DNA of 64,000 nt, from positions 62,001-126,000 of the forward strand of contig JAEZGS010000016.1 in NCBI GenBank assembly GCA_023437225.1, given 5' to 3'. A program made the position numbers and the translations under genes. The DNA is from Bacteroidota bacterium (GTDB lineage: Bacteria > Bacteroidota > Bacteroidia > Chitinophagales > Chitinophagaceae). Below are positions 1 through 8,758 of this stretch, one piece after another (position 1 is the first letter of the stretch; every line of letters begins with the position of its first letter). The notes under the pieces were generated by a model, which made no database searches, was not told the DNA's origin, and saw only the letters and a list, made by a program, of their open reading frames with translations.

Positions 1-609
1 CAGGCGATTGCCACTGCACGCAGGCTGGGTGCTGTTGTTGAAGTATTTGATACCCGTCCGGCAGTGAAAGAGGAAGTGATGAGTCTTGGTGCGAAGTTCG
101 TTGAAGTGGAAGGTGCTGCCGATGCATCTAAGGCAGGCGGATATGCAGTTCAGCAATCCGAAGAGTTTCAACAAAGACAAAAGGCACGCATTTCGGAGAG
201 TGTAGCAAAAGCGGATATCGTTATCACAACCGCGCAAATTCCCGGCATGAAAGCGCCGATCCTCATTACAAGCGAGATGATGTCTAAGATGAGGAAAGGT
301 TCGATCATCATTGATCTTGCGGCTGCTACCGGGGGCAATACGGATGTAACAAAAAACAATGAAGAAGTAATATACGAAGGCGTAACTGTCATCGGTAATT
401 CGGCACTTCCATCGATGATGCCTTCAGATGCAAGCAAAATGTATGGAAAAAACGTACTAAACTTTCTTGCATTGATCACCACTAAAGATGGAATCCTCAA
501 TCTCAACTTTGAAGATGATCTTGTAACAGGCAGTTGTGTTGTTCATGGTGGCGAGATACGCAATGAGCGTGTTCGGTCTGTTGCTTCTCAATCAGTAATT
601 TCTTCCTAA
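1..609 (+). CDS. pntAa: NAD(P) transhydrogenase alpha subunit part 1, 5'-truncated
   Basis: This is the NAD(H)-binding, soluble part of the proton-translocating transhydrogenase, which moves hydride between NADH and NADP+ using the proton gradient. The frame is open from base 1, so the N-terminal part lies outside the window; 202 residues remain of a family usually near 380. The visible part has the alanine dehydrogenase/PNT C-terminal fold: VVEVFDTRPAVKEEV after the Rossmann beta strand, then ADIVITTAQIPG and SIIIDLAAATGGN. There is no membrane segment, as expected where the alpha subunit is split in two. pntAb starts 11 bp after the stop, so the genes form one operon. Confidence 0.95.
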   Translation, partial: QAIATARRLGAVVEVFDTRPAVKEEVMSLGAKFVEVEGAADASKAGGYAVQQSEEFQQRQKARISESVAKADIVITTAQIPGMKAPILITSEMMSKMRKGSIIIDLAAATGGNTDVTKNNEEVIYEGVTVIGNSALPSMMPSDASKMYGKNVLNFLALITTKDGILNLNFEDDLVTGSCVVHGGEIRNERVRSVASQSVISS

Positions 610-620
610 AAAAAAATCGC

Positions 621-929
621 ATGGAAAATATAATGATGTGGATCTCGCAACACGAAGAGATGATCTATATAGTTGCGTTGATGATCTTCCTTGGAATAGA
701 AGTCATAGGGCGCGTGCCAAGCGTTTTGCATACGCCATTGATGAGCGGTGCCAATGCGATTCACGGCGTTGTTATCATCGGTGCGATCATAGTCATGGGC
801 AAAGCAGAGGCAGATAACTACCTGGCACTGATACTCGGGTTCCTGGCGGTAGTGCTCGGAACATTGAACGTGGTTGGTGGATTTGTGGTGACTGACAGGA
901 TGCTGGAGATGTTCAAAAAGAAAAAATAG
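621..929 (+). CDS. pntAb: NAD(P) transhydrogenase alpha subunit part 2 (membrane)
   Basis: A 102-residue membrane protein corresponding to the C-terminal membrane part of a full-length PntA. Three hydrophobic segments are visible (about residues 14-34, 40-60 and 66-92), with the conserved SGANAIHGVVIIGA stretch found in the proton channel region and a basic KKKK tail. It sits between pntAa and pntB with short gaps (11 and 22 bp), the usual order for three-gene bacterial transhydrogenases. Confidence 0.93.
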   Translation: MENIMMWISQHEEMIYIVALMIFLGIEVIGRVPSVLHTPLMSGANAIHGVVIIGAIIVMGKAEADNYLALILGFLAVVLGTLNVVGGFVVTDRMLEMFKKKK

Positions 930-951
930 GCTGCTTTATAAATAATTTACA

Positions 952-2361
952 ATGGGCATTAGTTTACTTACGATCATTTATATCATTGGATCGATCACAT
1001 TTATCGTGGGATTGAAAATGCTTTCCAATCCGGCGAATGCACGCAAAGGCAATCTCATTGCGGCAGGAGGTATGACACTTGCTATCCTGGGAACTATATT
1101 TCTTTACCAGGAAGAAGGAGTGGGACTTCACAATTACGGCTGGATCTTTGGCGGTCTTGCTATTGGCGGCGTTGTTGGAACACTGGCTGCAAAGCGTGTT
1201 AAGATGACGGCAATGCCTGAAATGGTAAGTCTCTTCAACGGCATGGGAGGCGCTTGTGCCGCATTGATCTCGATCGTTGAGTTCAATCACTTATTGAATC
1301 ATTCCTCTGGCGCAGATCAGTCTGGTCATCTGCTAATAATCTTGCTTGGTCTTATCATTGGTACCGTGTCTTTCGCAGGCTCGATCATCGCGTGGGGAAA
1401 GCTCAATGGAAAAGTTCGCGATTATTCTTTCAATGGCCAGCATATCGTCAATCTTGGAGTGTTGTTTCTCGTCATCGCGTTGAGCGCATATATGCTTATT
1501 GCTTCACCTGAAGCCGGCATGATGGGCACGATATTCTATACCATATTTTTTCTGTCGATCGTTTACGGAGTTTTATTTGTGATGCCCATTGGTGGTGCCG
1601 ATATGCCCGTTGTGATCTCGCTGCTTAATTCCTTCACCGGTGTTGCCGCAGCCTGTGGCGGATTTCTTTATGATAACAAAGTAATGCTCACCGGTGGTAT
1701 CCTCGTGGGTGCTGCGGGTACTCTTCTTACTATCCTGATGTGTAGAGCGATGAACCGTTCATTGAAGAATGTATTGATTGGATCATTTGGTGCAAAAGCA
1801 GTCGCAAGTGGTGTTAAAAAGGAACAGGGTGCATACAAGGAAGTGACTCTTAGCGACGCTGCTGTGGTATTGGGATATGCCAATAAAGTCATGATCGTTC
1901 CGGGTTATGGTCTTGCTGTAGCACAAGCGCAGCATGCATGCCATGAGCTGGAAAAAATGCTTGCTGAAAAAGGCATTGAGGTTAAATATGCGATACATCC
2001 GGTTGCAGGAAGAATGCCGGGCCACATGAATGTACTACTTGCAGAAGCAGATGTGAGTTACGAGAAATTACAGGAAATGGAAGATGCCAATGAAGAGTTT
2101 GCTTCAACCGATGTTGTGCTGGTATTGGGTGCTAATGACGTTGTGAACCCTGCTGCTAAAACAGATCCTGCTTCACCGATATATGGCATGCCCATACTTG
2201 ATGTAGAGAAGTCGAAGATGGTGATTGTAAACAAAAGGAGTATGAAACCGGGATATGCGGGAATCGAGAACGATCTTTTCTTCCAGCCGAAGACATCAAT
2301 GTTGTTTGGAGATGCAAAGAAAGTTTTACAGGACCTTATCGGTGCTGTGAAAGAGTTATAA
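952..2361 (+). CDS. pntB: NAD(P) transhydrogenase beta subunit
   Basis: A 469-residue subunit with about eight or nine transmembrane helices in the first 280 residues, followed by the NADP(H)-binding domain III. Diagnostic stretches are the VPGYGLAVAQAQH nucleotide-binding loop, HPVAGRMPGHMNVLLAEA, VLVLGANDVVNPAA and the VNKRSMKPGYAG loop. With the alpha subunits it makes NADPH at the expense of the proton motive force. It is the last gene of the operon and converges on tsaC, whose stop lies 5 bp away. No clear intrinsic terminator is visible between them. Confidence 0.96.
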   Translation: MGISLLTIIYIIGSITFIVGLKMLSNPANARKGNLIAAGGMTLAILGTIFLYQEEGVGLHNYGWIFGGLAIGGVVGTLAAKRVKMTAMPEMVSLFNGMGGACAALISIVEFNHLLNHSSGADQSGHLLIILLGLIIGTVSFAGSIIAWGKLNGKVRDYSFNGQHIVNLGVLFLVIALSAYMLIASPEAGMMGTIFYTIFFLSIVYGVLFVMPIGGADMPVVISLLNSFTGVAAACGGFLYDNKVMLTGGILVGAAGTLLTILMCRAMNRSLKNVLIGSFGAKAVASGVKKEQGAYKEVTLSDAAVVLGYANKVMIVPGYGLAVAQAQHACHELEKMLAEKGIEVKYAIHPVAGRMPGHMNVLLAEADVSYEKLQEMEDANEEFASTDVVLVLGANDVVNPAAKTDPASPIYGMPILDVEKSKMVIVNKRSMKPGYAGIENDLFFQPKTSMLFGDAKKVLQDLIGAVKEL

Positions 2362-2366
2362 TAAAA

Positions 2367-3335
2367 TTATTGCCTGCTCGATGCACGTGCAAGCCTGTCA
2401 TTGATCGCCCGTCCAATCCCATGGTCGGGCGCTTTTTCTATAACGATAACATCAAGTTGCATTCTGTCCAGCTCATGCATCGCATCATAGAGATTACGAG
2501 CTGCTTCTTCCAGATTTCCTTCTGCGCTTAGGATCACAAGGTGATCTGCCTGAATATCCCCTGCATCCTTGTCAAATGCAATTACTCCCACACGTTGTGA
2601 TTTTAATCCCGCTACGGTGTTTTTTACGCTTTCAGTTACAACGGTGCGCGTATTGGGTGAATAGTGATGTTTCAACATTCCGGGAGCGACGGGTGCATGT
2701 TCTTCGTGTGTTTTCAAAATGGTATCTGGAAAGATTCTTCGTATGTCTTCAAGACTTACTGCGCCCAATCGGTGTACGATCGGCTGATCATTTTGAAACC
2801 CCACAACAGTAGATTCAATACCCTTATCGCATATTCCTCCATCGAGTATGTAGTGAATTTTTCCTCCCAACTGCTTCAACACATGCTCCGGTCGGGTAGG
2901 TGAAATATACCCGAAGGGATTTGCGCTCGGTGCAGCGAGGGGGAAAGGTAGCTTCTTAAGTAACTCCAGTGTTAATGGGTGCGCGGGTATCCGTATGGCA
3001 ACATGAGGCAGGCCTGAAGTAGTGATGGAGGGCACGATCGGTCGCTTCTCAAGCAAAACGGTGAGCGGGCCCGGACTGAATTTTTTTATCAGCTGACGCG
3101 CGACGGCAGGTATGTGGATGGCAAGTTGTTCCAGCATGGCGGCATCGGCAATGTGCACGATCAGCGGATTGTGTAATGGCCTTTGTTTGATGGCGTATAC
3201 TTTTCTGACCGCATCTTCAGAAAATGCGTTTGCTGCCAAACCATATACAGTTTCGGTGGGTATTGCCACAACTTCCCCGGCGCTCAAGAGCTGCGCTGCA
3301 TAGTCAAGGTCCCTGCCTGTTTGCGTATTTAACAT
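2367..3335 (-). CDS. tsaC: L-threonylcarbamoyladenylate synthase (Sua5/YwlC type)
   Basis: Makes threonylcarbamoyl-AMP from Thr, bicarbonate and ATP, the first step of t6A37 modification of ANN-decoding tRNAs. The YrdC domain is clear (AIPTETVYGLAANAF, KQRPLHNPLIVHI, SANPFGYISPT) and is followed by a C-terminal Sua5 domain beginning near GMLKHHYSP, so this is the long Sua5 form (322 aa). The reading frame stays open upstream to 3602, but that extension overlaps the divergent methyltransferase gene and does not look like this family. The ATG at 3335, which begins MLNTQTGRD, is therefore chosen. It lies about 55 nt below a -7 box at 3397-3404. Confidence 0.93.
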   Translation of the reverse strand: MLNTQTGRDLDYAAQLLSAGEVVAIPTETVYGLAANAFSEDAVRKVYAIKQRPLHNPLIVHIADAAMLEQLAIHIPAVARQLIKKFSPGPLTVLLEKRPIVPSITTSGLPHVAIRIPAHPLTLELLKKLPFPLAAPSANPFGYISPTRPEHVLKQLGGKIHYILDGGICDKGIESTVVGFQNDQPIVHRLGAVSLEDIRRIFPDTILKTHEEHAPVAPGMLKHHYSPNTRTVVTESVKNTVAGLKSQRVGVIAFDKDAGDIQADHLVILSAEGNLEEAARNLYDAMHELDRMQLDVIVIEKAPDHGIGRAINDRLARASSRQ

Positions 3336-3396
3336 CGTTATTGTTTGCCGTGTACTTTGTCTGTAATGAGCCACACTACGGCATGTGAAACAGCGG

Positions 3397-3404
3397 CAAA
3401 GATA
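3397..3404 (-). promoter_or_regulatory. predicted -7 promoter box for tsaC
   Basis: Reads TATCTTTG on the minus strand, an exact match to the Bacteroidetes -7 consensus TAnnTTTG. The predicted start site is near 3391, giving a leader of about 55 nt. It forms a perfect inverted repeat with the box at 3413-3420. Confidence 0.6.
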
Positions 3405-3412
3405 GAGAACGT

Positions 3413-3420
3413 TATCTTTG
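3413..3420 (+). promoter_or_regulatory. predicted -7 promoter box for the rRNA methyltransferase, leaderless
   Basis: TATCTTTG is followed by only 4 nt before the ATG at 3425, so transcription should begin at or within a base or two of the start codon. Confidence 0.65.
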
Positions 3421-3424
3421 TCCA

Positions 3425-4789
3425 ATGCCTCTACCAGCAGATTTGCTTTACTCACTGGAAAACGCCCCGGGCTTCGATCGTCAAAGCTTTGTCCGGGTAC
3501 ATGACGATGGGGCACAGGTGACCTCTTTGCGGCTAAATCCGATGAAGCCGGTTGATTTATCAAATATGCCTTTGATAGCATCGAAAATTCCATGGTCGAC
3601 ATCAGGATATTACCTCTCGGAAAGGCCGCAGTTCATTTTTGATCCCCTCATACATGCGGGTGCCTACTATGTTCAGGAAGCTTCAAGCATGTTCCTGGAG
3701 CAGGCTGTAAGTCAGTTGTTTGATAGTTCAACTCCGATCAAAGCATTGGATCTTTGTGCAGCACCTGGTGGCAAAAGCACGTTATTGCATTCGTTGTTGA
3801 GTCCGGATTCACTACTCGTAAGCAATGAGGTCATCCGTTCGAGAGTAACGGTGCTTGAAGAAAATCTAACCAAATGGGGTGCCGTGAATGTAATTGTGAC
3901 CAACAATGATCCCAGAGATTTCCAAAAGCTGCCTGGATATTTCGATCTAATGATCGTGGATGCTCCCTGTTCGGGATCAGGATTGTTCAGAAAGGATCCC
4001 TCTGCAGTCAACGAATGGAGCCTTCAAAACGTAGCGCTCTGCAGCCAGCGCCAGCAGCGAATCCTGGCAGATTCCTTACCCGCACTTACTGAACATGGGG
4101 TGCTGATCTACTGCACCTGCTCTTTTTCGATGGAGGAAGATGAAGCCATTTGCGATTGGCTCATAAGTGAGCAATCGATGCAACCTTTGAAACTTCAATT
4201 AGATCCTGCCTGGAATGTAGTCGAATCCATCTCCTCCAGGGGTGGCTACGGGTACAGGTTCTATCCGAACAAGCTACGAGGTGAAGGCTTTTACCTTAGC
4301 TGCTTTCGCAACACGCGTGAGCATTCTGGATCCATTCCAAAGGCTCAGAAACTCGAGAAAGCCTCGAGGGGCGAAGTTTCCGCTATAGGTCAATTAGTGG
4401 ATACCAATTCTTTATTCACCTGGAAGTTTGGTGAGAGAATTTTATCATTTCCCCTGCAATTGGAAAAAGAGCTGGGCGTTTTACTACCACAACTATACAT
4501 TCGCAAAGCAGGGTTGTGTATCGGTAAGGTCGCGGGAAATGGGCTGATACCGGATCACGAAGTGGCATTAAGCCGGTTGTTGCATGACGATGTACCAAGT
4601 GCGCCTCTTGAAAAAGATGTTGCACTTCAATATTTGCGAAGAGAGGAGTTCTCATTGCCCGTGCAACCAAAAGGATGGACACTTGCTACATATGAGGGTT
4701 TAGGTCTGGGATGGATGAAGGTGTTGCCAAACCGGATCAACAATTATTATCCGAAGGAGTGGAGGATATTAAAAAGTAAGGACAATTAA
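3425..4789 (+). CDS. rsmF: RsmB/NOP-family rRNA (cytosine-5) methyltransferase, RsmF type
   Basis: A 454-residue SAM-dependent RNA m5C methyltransferase. The SAM-binding motif is LDLCAAPGGKS (about 108-118). The two catalytic cysteines of the family are present in DAPCSGSGLFRKD (Cys182) and YCTCSFSMEEDE (Cys232). Beyond residue 300 there is a C-terminal extension like the RNA-binding part of RsmF/YebU, so C5-methylation of a 16S rRNA cytosine is the likely role; the exact target cannot be read from sequence. It is divergent from tsaC, and the start is fixed by the -7 box that ends 4 nt before the ATG. Confidence 0.9.
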   Translation: MPLPADLLYSLENAPGFDRQSFVRVHDDGAQVTSLRLNPMKPVDLSNMPLIASKIPWSTSGYYLSERPQFIFDPLIHAGAYYVQEASSMFLEQAVSQLFDSSTPIKALDLCAAPGGKSTLLHSLLSPDSLLVSNEVIRSRVTVLEENLTKWGAVNVIVTNNDPRDFQKLPGYFDLMIVDAPCSGSGLFRKDPSAVNEWSLQNVALCSQRQQRILADSLPALTEHGVLIYCTCSFSMEEDEAICDWLISEQSMQPLKLQLDPAWNVVESISSRGGYGYRFYPNKLRGEGFYLSCFRNTREHSGSIPKAQKLEKASRGEVSAIGQLVDTNSLFTWKFGERILSFPLQLEKELGVLLPQLYIRKAGLCIGKVAGNGLIPDHEVALSRLLHDDVPSAPLEKDVALQYLRREEFSLPVQPKGWTLATYEGLGLGWMKVLPNRINNYYPKEWRILKSKDN

Positions 4790-4829
4790 AATATTCTACA
4801 TCTTTGTAACCATTCAAATTGCGTTACCT

Positions 4830-5825
4830 ATGATCAATGTGAGATGTTTTGTGTTGGTATTAATGTTATTGGCGGGACAGGTTCTGTTTGCGCAATCCGA
4901 TTTGATGATCCAGGGAACTACTCCCAATTTATACGTCAATCACCAGGTGCAGCCAAAAGAGAACTGGTACAGCGTCGGTCGCACCTACAACCTTTCACCG
5001 CGCGAGATCGCCAACTTCAATAAGACTTCGATTGACAAACCGTTATCCGTATCACAGGTCTTGCGGATTCCGCTGATCAGTGCCAATTTTTCGCAGAATA
5101 ACCAGAAAGCTTCTGATGAAGTGTTGGTGCCGGTTTACCATACGATTCAGGAGAAGGAGTGGATGTATCGCGTAAGCGTCAATCATAACAAGGTACCCAT
5201 TGAGAACCTGGAGAAATGGAACAATGTATCCCGAAATGACGCTAAAGCCGGAATGAAACTTATCGTAGGTTTTCTCAAAGTAAAATCTGCCCAATCACCG
5301 CTTGCGGGAAGGTCTTACACTCCTGCTGCAACTACAACATCAACTTCGGCATCGCCGGCGTCTAATCCTTCAGCACCCGCTGCAAACCCAACTGCAAGTA
5401 CGCCAACGCCAAATACTGCGCAAAAGGAACCGCTATTTCGCGATAATTCACCGATCCCTAAGGAAACTCCAAAACGCGAGGCAGCAAGTGCATCACAGGA
5501 AACCCGTGCGGCTGCAAATCATAAAGGTGGCATCTTCCGTAGTCAATATGACGATACCGGCAAATCCGCTTCTGGTGTTTCCGGTGTATTCAGAAGCAAC
5601 AGCGGTTGGACCGACGGTAAGTATTATGCATTGATGAATAACGTGCCGGTTGGTACCATTGTGAAAGTTAGCTTTCCTTCGACCGCAAAATCAGTATATG
5701 CAAAGGTTCTCGGGCAGTTGCCGGATATGAAAGAAAGCGTGGGACTTACCATTCGCATCAGCGAAGCTGCAGCGTCTGAGCTTGGCGCAGGAAACAGCAA
5801 GTTTTCCGTTGACGTGAATTATTAA
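4830..5825 (+). CDS. secreted LysM protein with RlpA-like C-terminal domain
   Basis: A 331-residue exported protein. A signal peptide is visible (about residues 1-21, ending VLFAQ). Two LysM-like modules follow: residues ~35-80 (ENWYSVGRTYNLSPREIANFN) and ~97-148 (EWMYRVSVNHNKVPIENLEKWN). A Pro/Ala/Ser/Thr-rich linker (~150-225) leads to a C-terminal region (~228-331) resembling the double-psi beta-barrel of RlpA (ALMNNVPVGTIVKVSFPST). LysM modules bind N-acetylglucosamine polymers, so a role at peptidoglycan is likely; enzymatic activity is unknown. A near-consensus -7 box, CATCTTTG, lies at 4799-4806. Confidence 0.8.
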   Translation: MINVRCFVLVLMLLAGQVLFAQSDLMIQGTTPNLYVNHQVQPKENWYSVGRTYNLSPREIANFNKTSIDKPLSVSQVLRIPLISANFSQNNQKASDEVLVPVYHTIQEKEWMYRVSVNHNKVPIENLEKWNNVSRNDAKAGMKLIVGFLKVKSAQSPLAGRSYTPAATTTSTSASPASNPSAPAANPTASTPTPNTAQKEPLFRDNSPIPKETPKREAASASQETRAAANHKGGIFRSQYDDTGKSASGVSGVFRSNSGWTDGKYYALMNNVPVGTIVKVSFPSTAKSVYAKVLGQLPDMKESVGLTIRISEAAASELGAGNSKFSVDVNY

Positions 5826-5834
5826 GTCGCATCG

Positions 5835-6776
5835 TTATCTTAAACCCCTGAGCAGGTCGGCAATCGGCATTCTCTTTTTTCCTTCGAGCTGAATTTCTAG
5901 ACAGTCAATGTATCCATCGACACAATAGAAACGGAGGTACGTTTTACGATCGGTCTCATGATCACCAGGATTGTTCTCATGCGATGCAATCACTTTCCTG
6001 GAACGGAAAATTTTCAGCATCTTATCATGGAAGTAGGTGAAAGCGCCGGGATAGGGCGAGAGCCCGCGAATGAGGTTGTAAACAGTTGCAACCGGTTGAT
6101 CGAAATTAATGCGACAGGTTTCAGTGAAGATCTTGGGCGCGTGTCGTATTGATCCTGTGGTTACATCGTGCTGCGGAATTTCTTTTACTTCGTTTCGAAG
6201 AATTGCATCTATTGTTTTTACAATCATGTTTGCCCCCAGATCTTTCATTCGGTCGTGCAATGAACCTGCATCTTCATCATCACCAATGGGAAGAGCTTCC
6301 TGCAATAAAATGTTTCCCGTATCAATTTCGTGCTGCAGTTTAAAGGTGGTGATGCCTGTTTGTTTTTCTCCATTAATGATCGCCCAGTTGATGGGTGCAG
6401 CCCCGCGATATTGCGGCAATAATGAACCGTGAACGTTGATGGTGCCAAGAGGAGGCATACTCCAGACAATTTCAGGTAGCATTCGGAACGCCACTACAAT
6501 CTGCAGGTCAGCTCGCAACGACCTGAGTTCTTCGATGAATGCTGAAGCCTTCAATTTGTCTGGTTGGAGTATGTGAAGATCATGTGCAACAGCATATTTC
6601 TTCACCGCACTCTCGGTGACCTTCATGCCCCTGCCCGCTGGTTTGTCCGGGGCTGTTACTACTCCAACTATATTATGTCCTGAGTTAACAAGTGCGTCCA
6701 GGCTTGCCACCGCAAACTCTGGTGTTCCCATAAATACAATGCGTAAATTCTCTTTAATAAGGCCTGCCTCTTTCAT
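5835..6776 (-). CDS. fmt: methionyl-tRNA formyltransferase
   Basis: Formylates initiator Met-tRNA using 10-formyltetrahydrofolate. The 313-residue protein has the N-terminal VFMGTPEFAVASL strand and the formyl-transfer motif NVHGSLLPQYRGAAPINWA. The catalytic triad by family alignment is Asn114, His116 and Asp152 (in HEIDTGNIL). The C-terminal OB-fold region begins near residue 210 (CRINFDQPVATVYNLIRGLSPYPGA). It follows namZ by 5 bp on the same strand, so the two are probably cotranscribed. An N-terminal extension of about 8 residues precedes the usual start, but no other start codon is better placed. Confidence 0.96.
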   Translation of the reverse strand: MKEAGLIKENLRIVFMGTPEFAVASLDALVNSGHNIVGVVTAPDKPAGRGMKVTESAVKKYAVAHDLHILQPDKLKASAFIEELRSLRADLQIVVAFRMLPEIVWSMPPLGTINVHGSLLPQYRGAAPINWAIINGEKQTGITTFKLQHEIDTGNILLQEALPIGDDEDAGSLHDRMKDLGANMIVKTIDAILRNEVKEIPQHDVTTGSIRHAPKIFTETCRINFDQPVATVYNLIRGLSPYPGAFTYFHDKMLKIFRSRKVIASHENNPGDHETDRKTYLRFYCVDGYIDCLEIQLEGKKRMPIADLLRGLR

Positions 6777-6781
6777 CCGTT

Positions 6782-8002
6782 TTAATTAAAATCCTTATAC
6801 AGCAAATATTTCTTCCGGATCAGTTTAAACGAATCAATATCTTTCTTCCAACCTGAACGTATTGCAGCTTCGCTTACTCCATCTTTTATTTGTTGCATCA
6901 ACAGATCGTTGCCTGCAAGTTTATTGAAGAATTTATTGGTGAGAAAAAAAGAATCTTTTTGTGGAAACAACTTGTATGCTTCAAAGAGGTATTTCAATTG
7001 AATTTTGCAATTGATCAATTCGAGAACTTGCTCATCAGTGCCCGATAGATTCCATCCATAACATGTCTGATCAACCAGCTTTGGTTTTGATGCACCTGCA
7101 ATACTTCGGGGTGTGAAAGCATAAAGTGTTTTGGGTAGAGTCGGATGTCCGAATACCTTAAATGGTTTATCTGTTCCTCTTCCTTCACTCAATACTGTTC
7201 CCTCAAAAAAGCAGGTTGTGGGATACAAATAAATAGCGGCCATGTCAGGCAAATTCGGTGAAGGTTTCACTGGTAATGCATACATGGAATTGTGATCATA
7301 GTTTGCGCATTTGATCACCGTAAGTTTGTTCCAGTTATTGGCTTCAATTTTTTTCCGGGTAGCATCGTCAAACATCTTTTCACCTACCAGCATCTTTGCG
7401 TATTCACCGATGGTCATGCCATAAACAACAGGCACCGGTTGCATGCCTATGAATGATTTGAACTGCGGTTGAAGTACTGGCCCATCAATATAAAAACCAT
7501 TTGGATTTGGGCGATCCAGCACTATCAGCGGTTTGTTTTCCTGTATTGCCGATTTCATGAACTCTTCCAGGGATGAGATGTAAGTATAAAATCGAACGCC
7601 TACATCCTGTATGTCAAATAGCAATACGTCAATGTCTTTAATGTCTTCAGAAGATGGGCGTAATTTTTTACCATAAAGCGAAATGACGGGTATCCTTGTT
7701 TTTTGATCTACCTGGTTCTCGATCTTACTACCTGCGTCAGCAGTTCCACGAAATCCATGCTCTGGTGCAAAGATTTTCTTAACGGCAATTCCCTGCGATA
7801 CAAGGGTATCCACCAGGTGGGTATTTTTGACCATAGAAGTGTGATTGGCGAAAACCGCCACACACTTGCCTTTGAGCATCGGCAGGAAATCTGCCAGCCG
7901 CTCTGCTGCCGGAATAATTGTGGCATGTTGGCCGGCTTTTTGTGCTTGCGTAGAAGAAAAGGCACAGAAAACGACGAACGTTATTATTAGGAGATACTTC
8001 AT
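6782..8002 (-). CDS. namZ: exo-beta-N-acetylmuramidase NamZ family (DUF1343), exported
   Basis: A 406-residue DUF1343 protein. Characterised members of this family are exo-lytic N-acetylmuramidases that release MurNAc from peptidoglycan fragments. Conserved stretches visible are FAPEHGFRGTADAG, ISLYGKKLRPS, LLFDIQDVGVRFYTYISSL, VLDRPNPNG and EGRGTDKPF. The ATG at 8002 begins a clear signal peptide (MKYLLIITFVVFCAFSSTQAQ). An upstream extension of the frame to 8128 overlaps the divergent FKBP gene and is rejected. It precedes fmt by 5 bp. Its product would suit the sugar kinase-MurQ pair at 51826-53480. Confidence 0.88.
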   Translation of the reverse strand: MKYLLIITFVVFCAFSSTQAQKAGQHATIIPAAERLADFLPMLKGKCVAVFANHTSMVKNTHLVDTLVSQGIAVKKIFAPEHGFRGTADAGSKIENQVDQKTRIPVISLYGKKLRPSSEDIKDIDVLLFDIQDVGVRFYTYISSLEEFMKSAIQENKPLIVLDRPNPNGFYIDGPVLQPQFKSFIGMQPVPVVYGMTIGEYAKMLVGEKMFDDATRKKIEANNWNKLTVIKCANYDHNSMYALPVKPSPNLPDMAAIYLYPTTCFFEGTVLSEGRGTDKPFKVFGHPTLPKTLYAFTPRSIAGASKPKLVDQTCYGWNLSGTDEQVLELINCKIQLKYLFEAYKLFPQKDSFFLTNKFFNKLAGNDLLMQQIKDGVSEAAIRSGWKKDIDSFKLIRKKYLLYKDFN

Positions 8003-8127
8003 TTTATTCTGGTATATAGTTGATTGATAAGCAATTTCGAGAAAAACTTTTATTGGCAGGAGATTAATATTCCTGTTACTTTGTTTGGGGTAGTTACCCG
8101 GAAACAGTAATTTAAAAAACGAAAACA

Positions 8128-8583
8128 ATGCAACAAGTTAAATCAGGTGATACTGTAAAGGTTCACTACCATGGCAGGTTAACTGACGGAACAACTTTCG
8201 ACAGTTCAGAGGGACGCGATCCATTGGAGTTTGAGGTTGGCAGCGGCCAGGTGATCAAAGGTTTTGATGATGGTGTGAATGGAATGCAGGTGGGTGAGAA
8301 GAAAACAATTCAAATTCCGGTTGCTGAAGCATACGGACATAAGAACGAGGAAATGGTAATCCAGTTTCCAAAAGCAAATTTTCCCCCAGACCTTAACCCG
8401 GAAGTGGGTATGCAGTTGACTATGACCAACAACCAGGGACATGCAATTCCTGTTGTTATCGTGGATGTAAAAGAAGACCATGTTATGCTGGATGCCAATC
8501 ATCCACTGGCAGGTCAGGATCTTATCTTTGATCTGGAACTTGTAAGCATCAGTGGTCCTCAATCAAGGATCATAATGCCTTAA
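8128..8583 (+). CDS. FKBP-type peptidyl-prolyl isomerase, SlyD-like
   Basis: A 151-residue cytoplasmic FKBP with the SlyD arrangement. The FKBP core (VKVHYHGRLTDGTTFDSS, PLEFEVGSGQVIKGFDDGVNG) is interrupted by an insert-in-flap domain (about residues 70-120) and then resumes (DANHPLAGQDLIFDLELVSI). It catalyses cis-trans isomerisation of Xaa-Pro bonds and probably acts as a folding chaperone. The His-rich metal-binding tail of E. coli SlyD is absent. A strong terminator follows. A weak -7-like sequence (TTACTTTG, one mismatch) lies at 8076-8083. Confidence 0.92.
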   Translation: MQQVKSGDTVKVHYHGRLTDGTTFDSSEGRDPLEFEVGSGQVIKGFDDGVNGMQVGEKKTIQIPVAEAYGHKNEEMVIQFPKANFPPDLNPEVGMQLTMTNNQGHAIPVVIVDVKEDHVMLDANHPLAGQDLIFDLELVSISGPQSRIIMP

Positions 8584-8600
8584 CAGATAATTTTAATCAG

Positions 8601-8634
8601 AAAGCCGTCTCTCATGGGGCGGCTTTTTGTTTTT
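8601..8634 (+). terminator. intrinsic terminator after the FKBP gene
   Basis: AAAGCCG (8601-8607) pairs with CGGCTTT (8620-8626), followed by a T-rich tract. Confidence 0.85.
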
Positions 8635-8650
8635 ATGCTATCAAAGCAAA

Positions 8651-8728
8651 ATGACCCGATTAGTTTTCATAATTTGTTTATTCACTGCATTTGCAGGTTG
8701 TAAAACTCCTGCGTCCGTCGCCGATTAA
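8651..8728 (+). CDS. possible 25-residue lipoprotein or gene remnant
   Basis: A short ORF with a hydrophobic N-terminus and a perfect lipobox, FAGC, near residue 14-17, then only eight more residues (KTPASVAD) before a TAA. This is what the first codons of a Bacteroidetes lipoprotein look like. It could be a real micro-lipoprotein or what is left of a deleted gene. Against expression, it starts 17 nt after the FKBP terminator with no -7 box between. Confidence 0.3.
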   Translation: MTRLVFIICLFTAFAGCKTPASVAD

Positions 8729-8758
8729 AATGCGATGGTGGTTACTCACATCAATGCA

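Noticed and set aside
3397..3420. Terminator hairpin
   Set aside because: The inverted repeat lies between two divergent start codons and has no T tract; its arms are -7 boxes.
3336..3602. Upstream extension of the tsaC frame
   Set aside because: It overlaps the divergent rsmF coding region and both predicted promoters and has no similarity to the Sua5 family.
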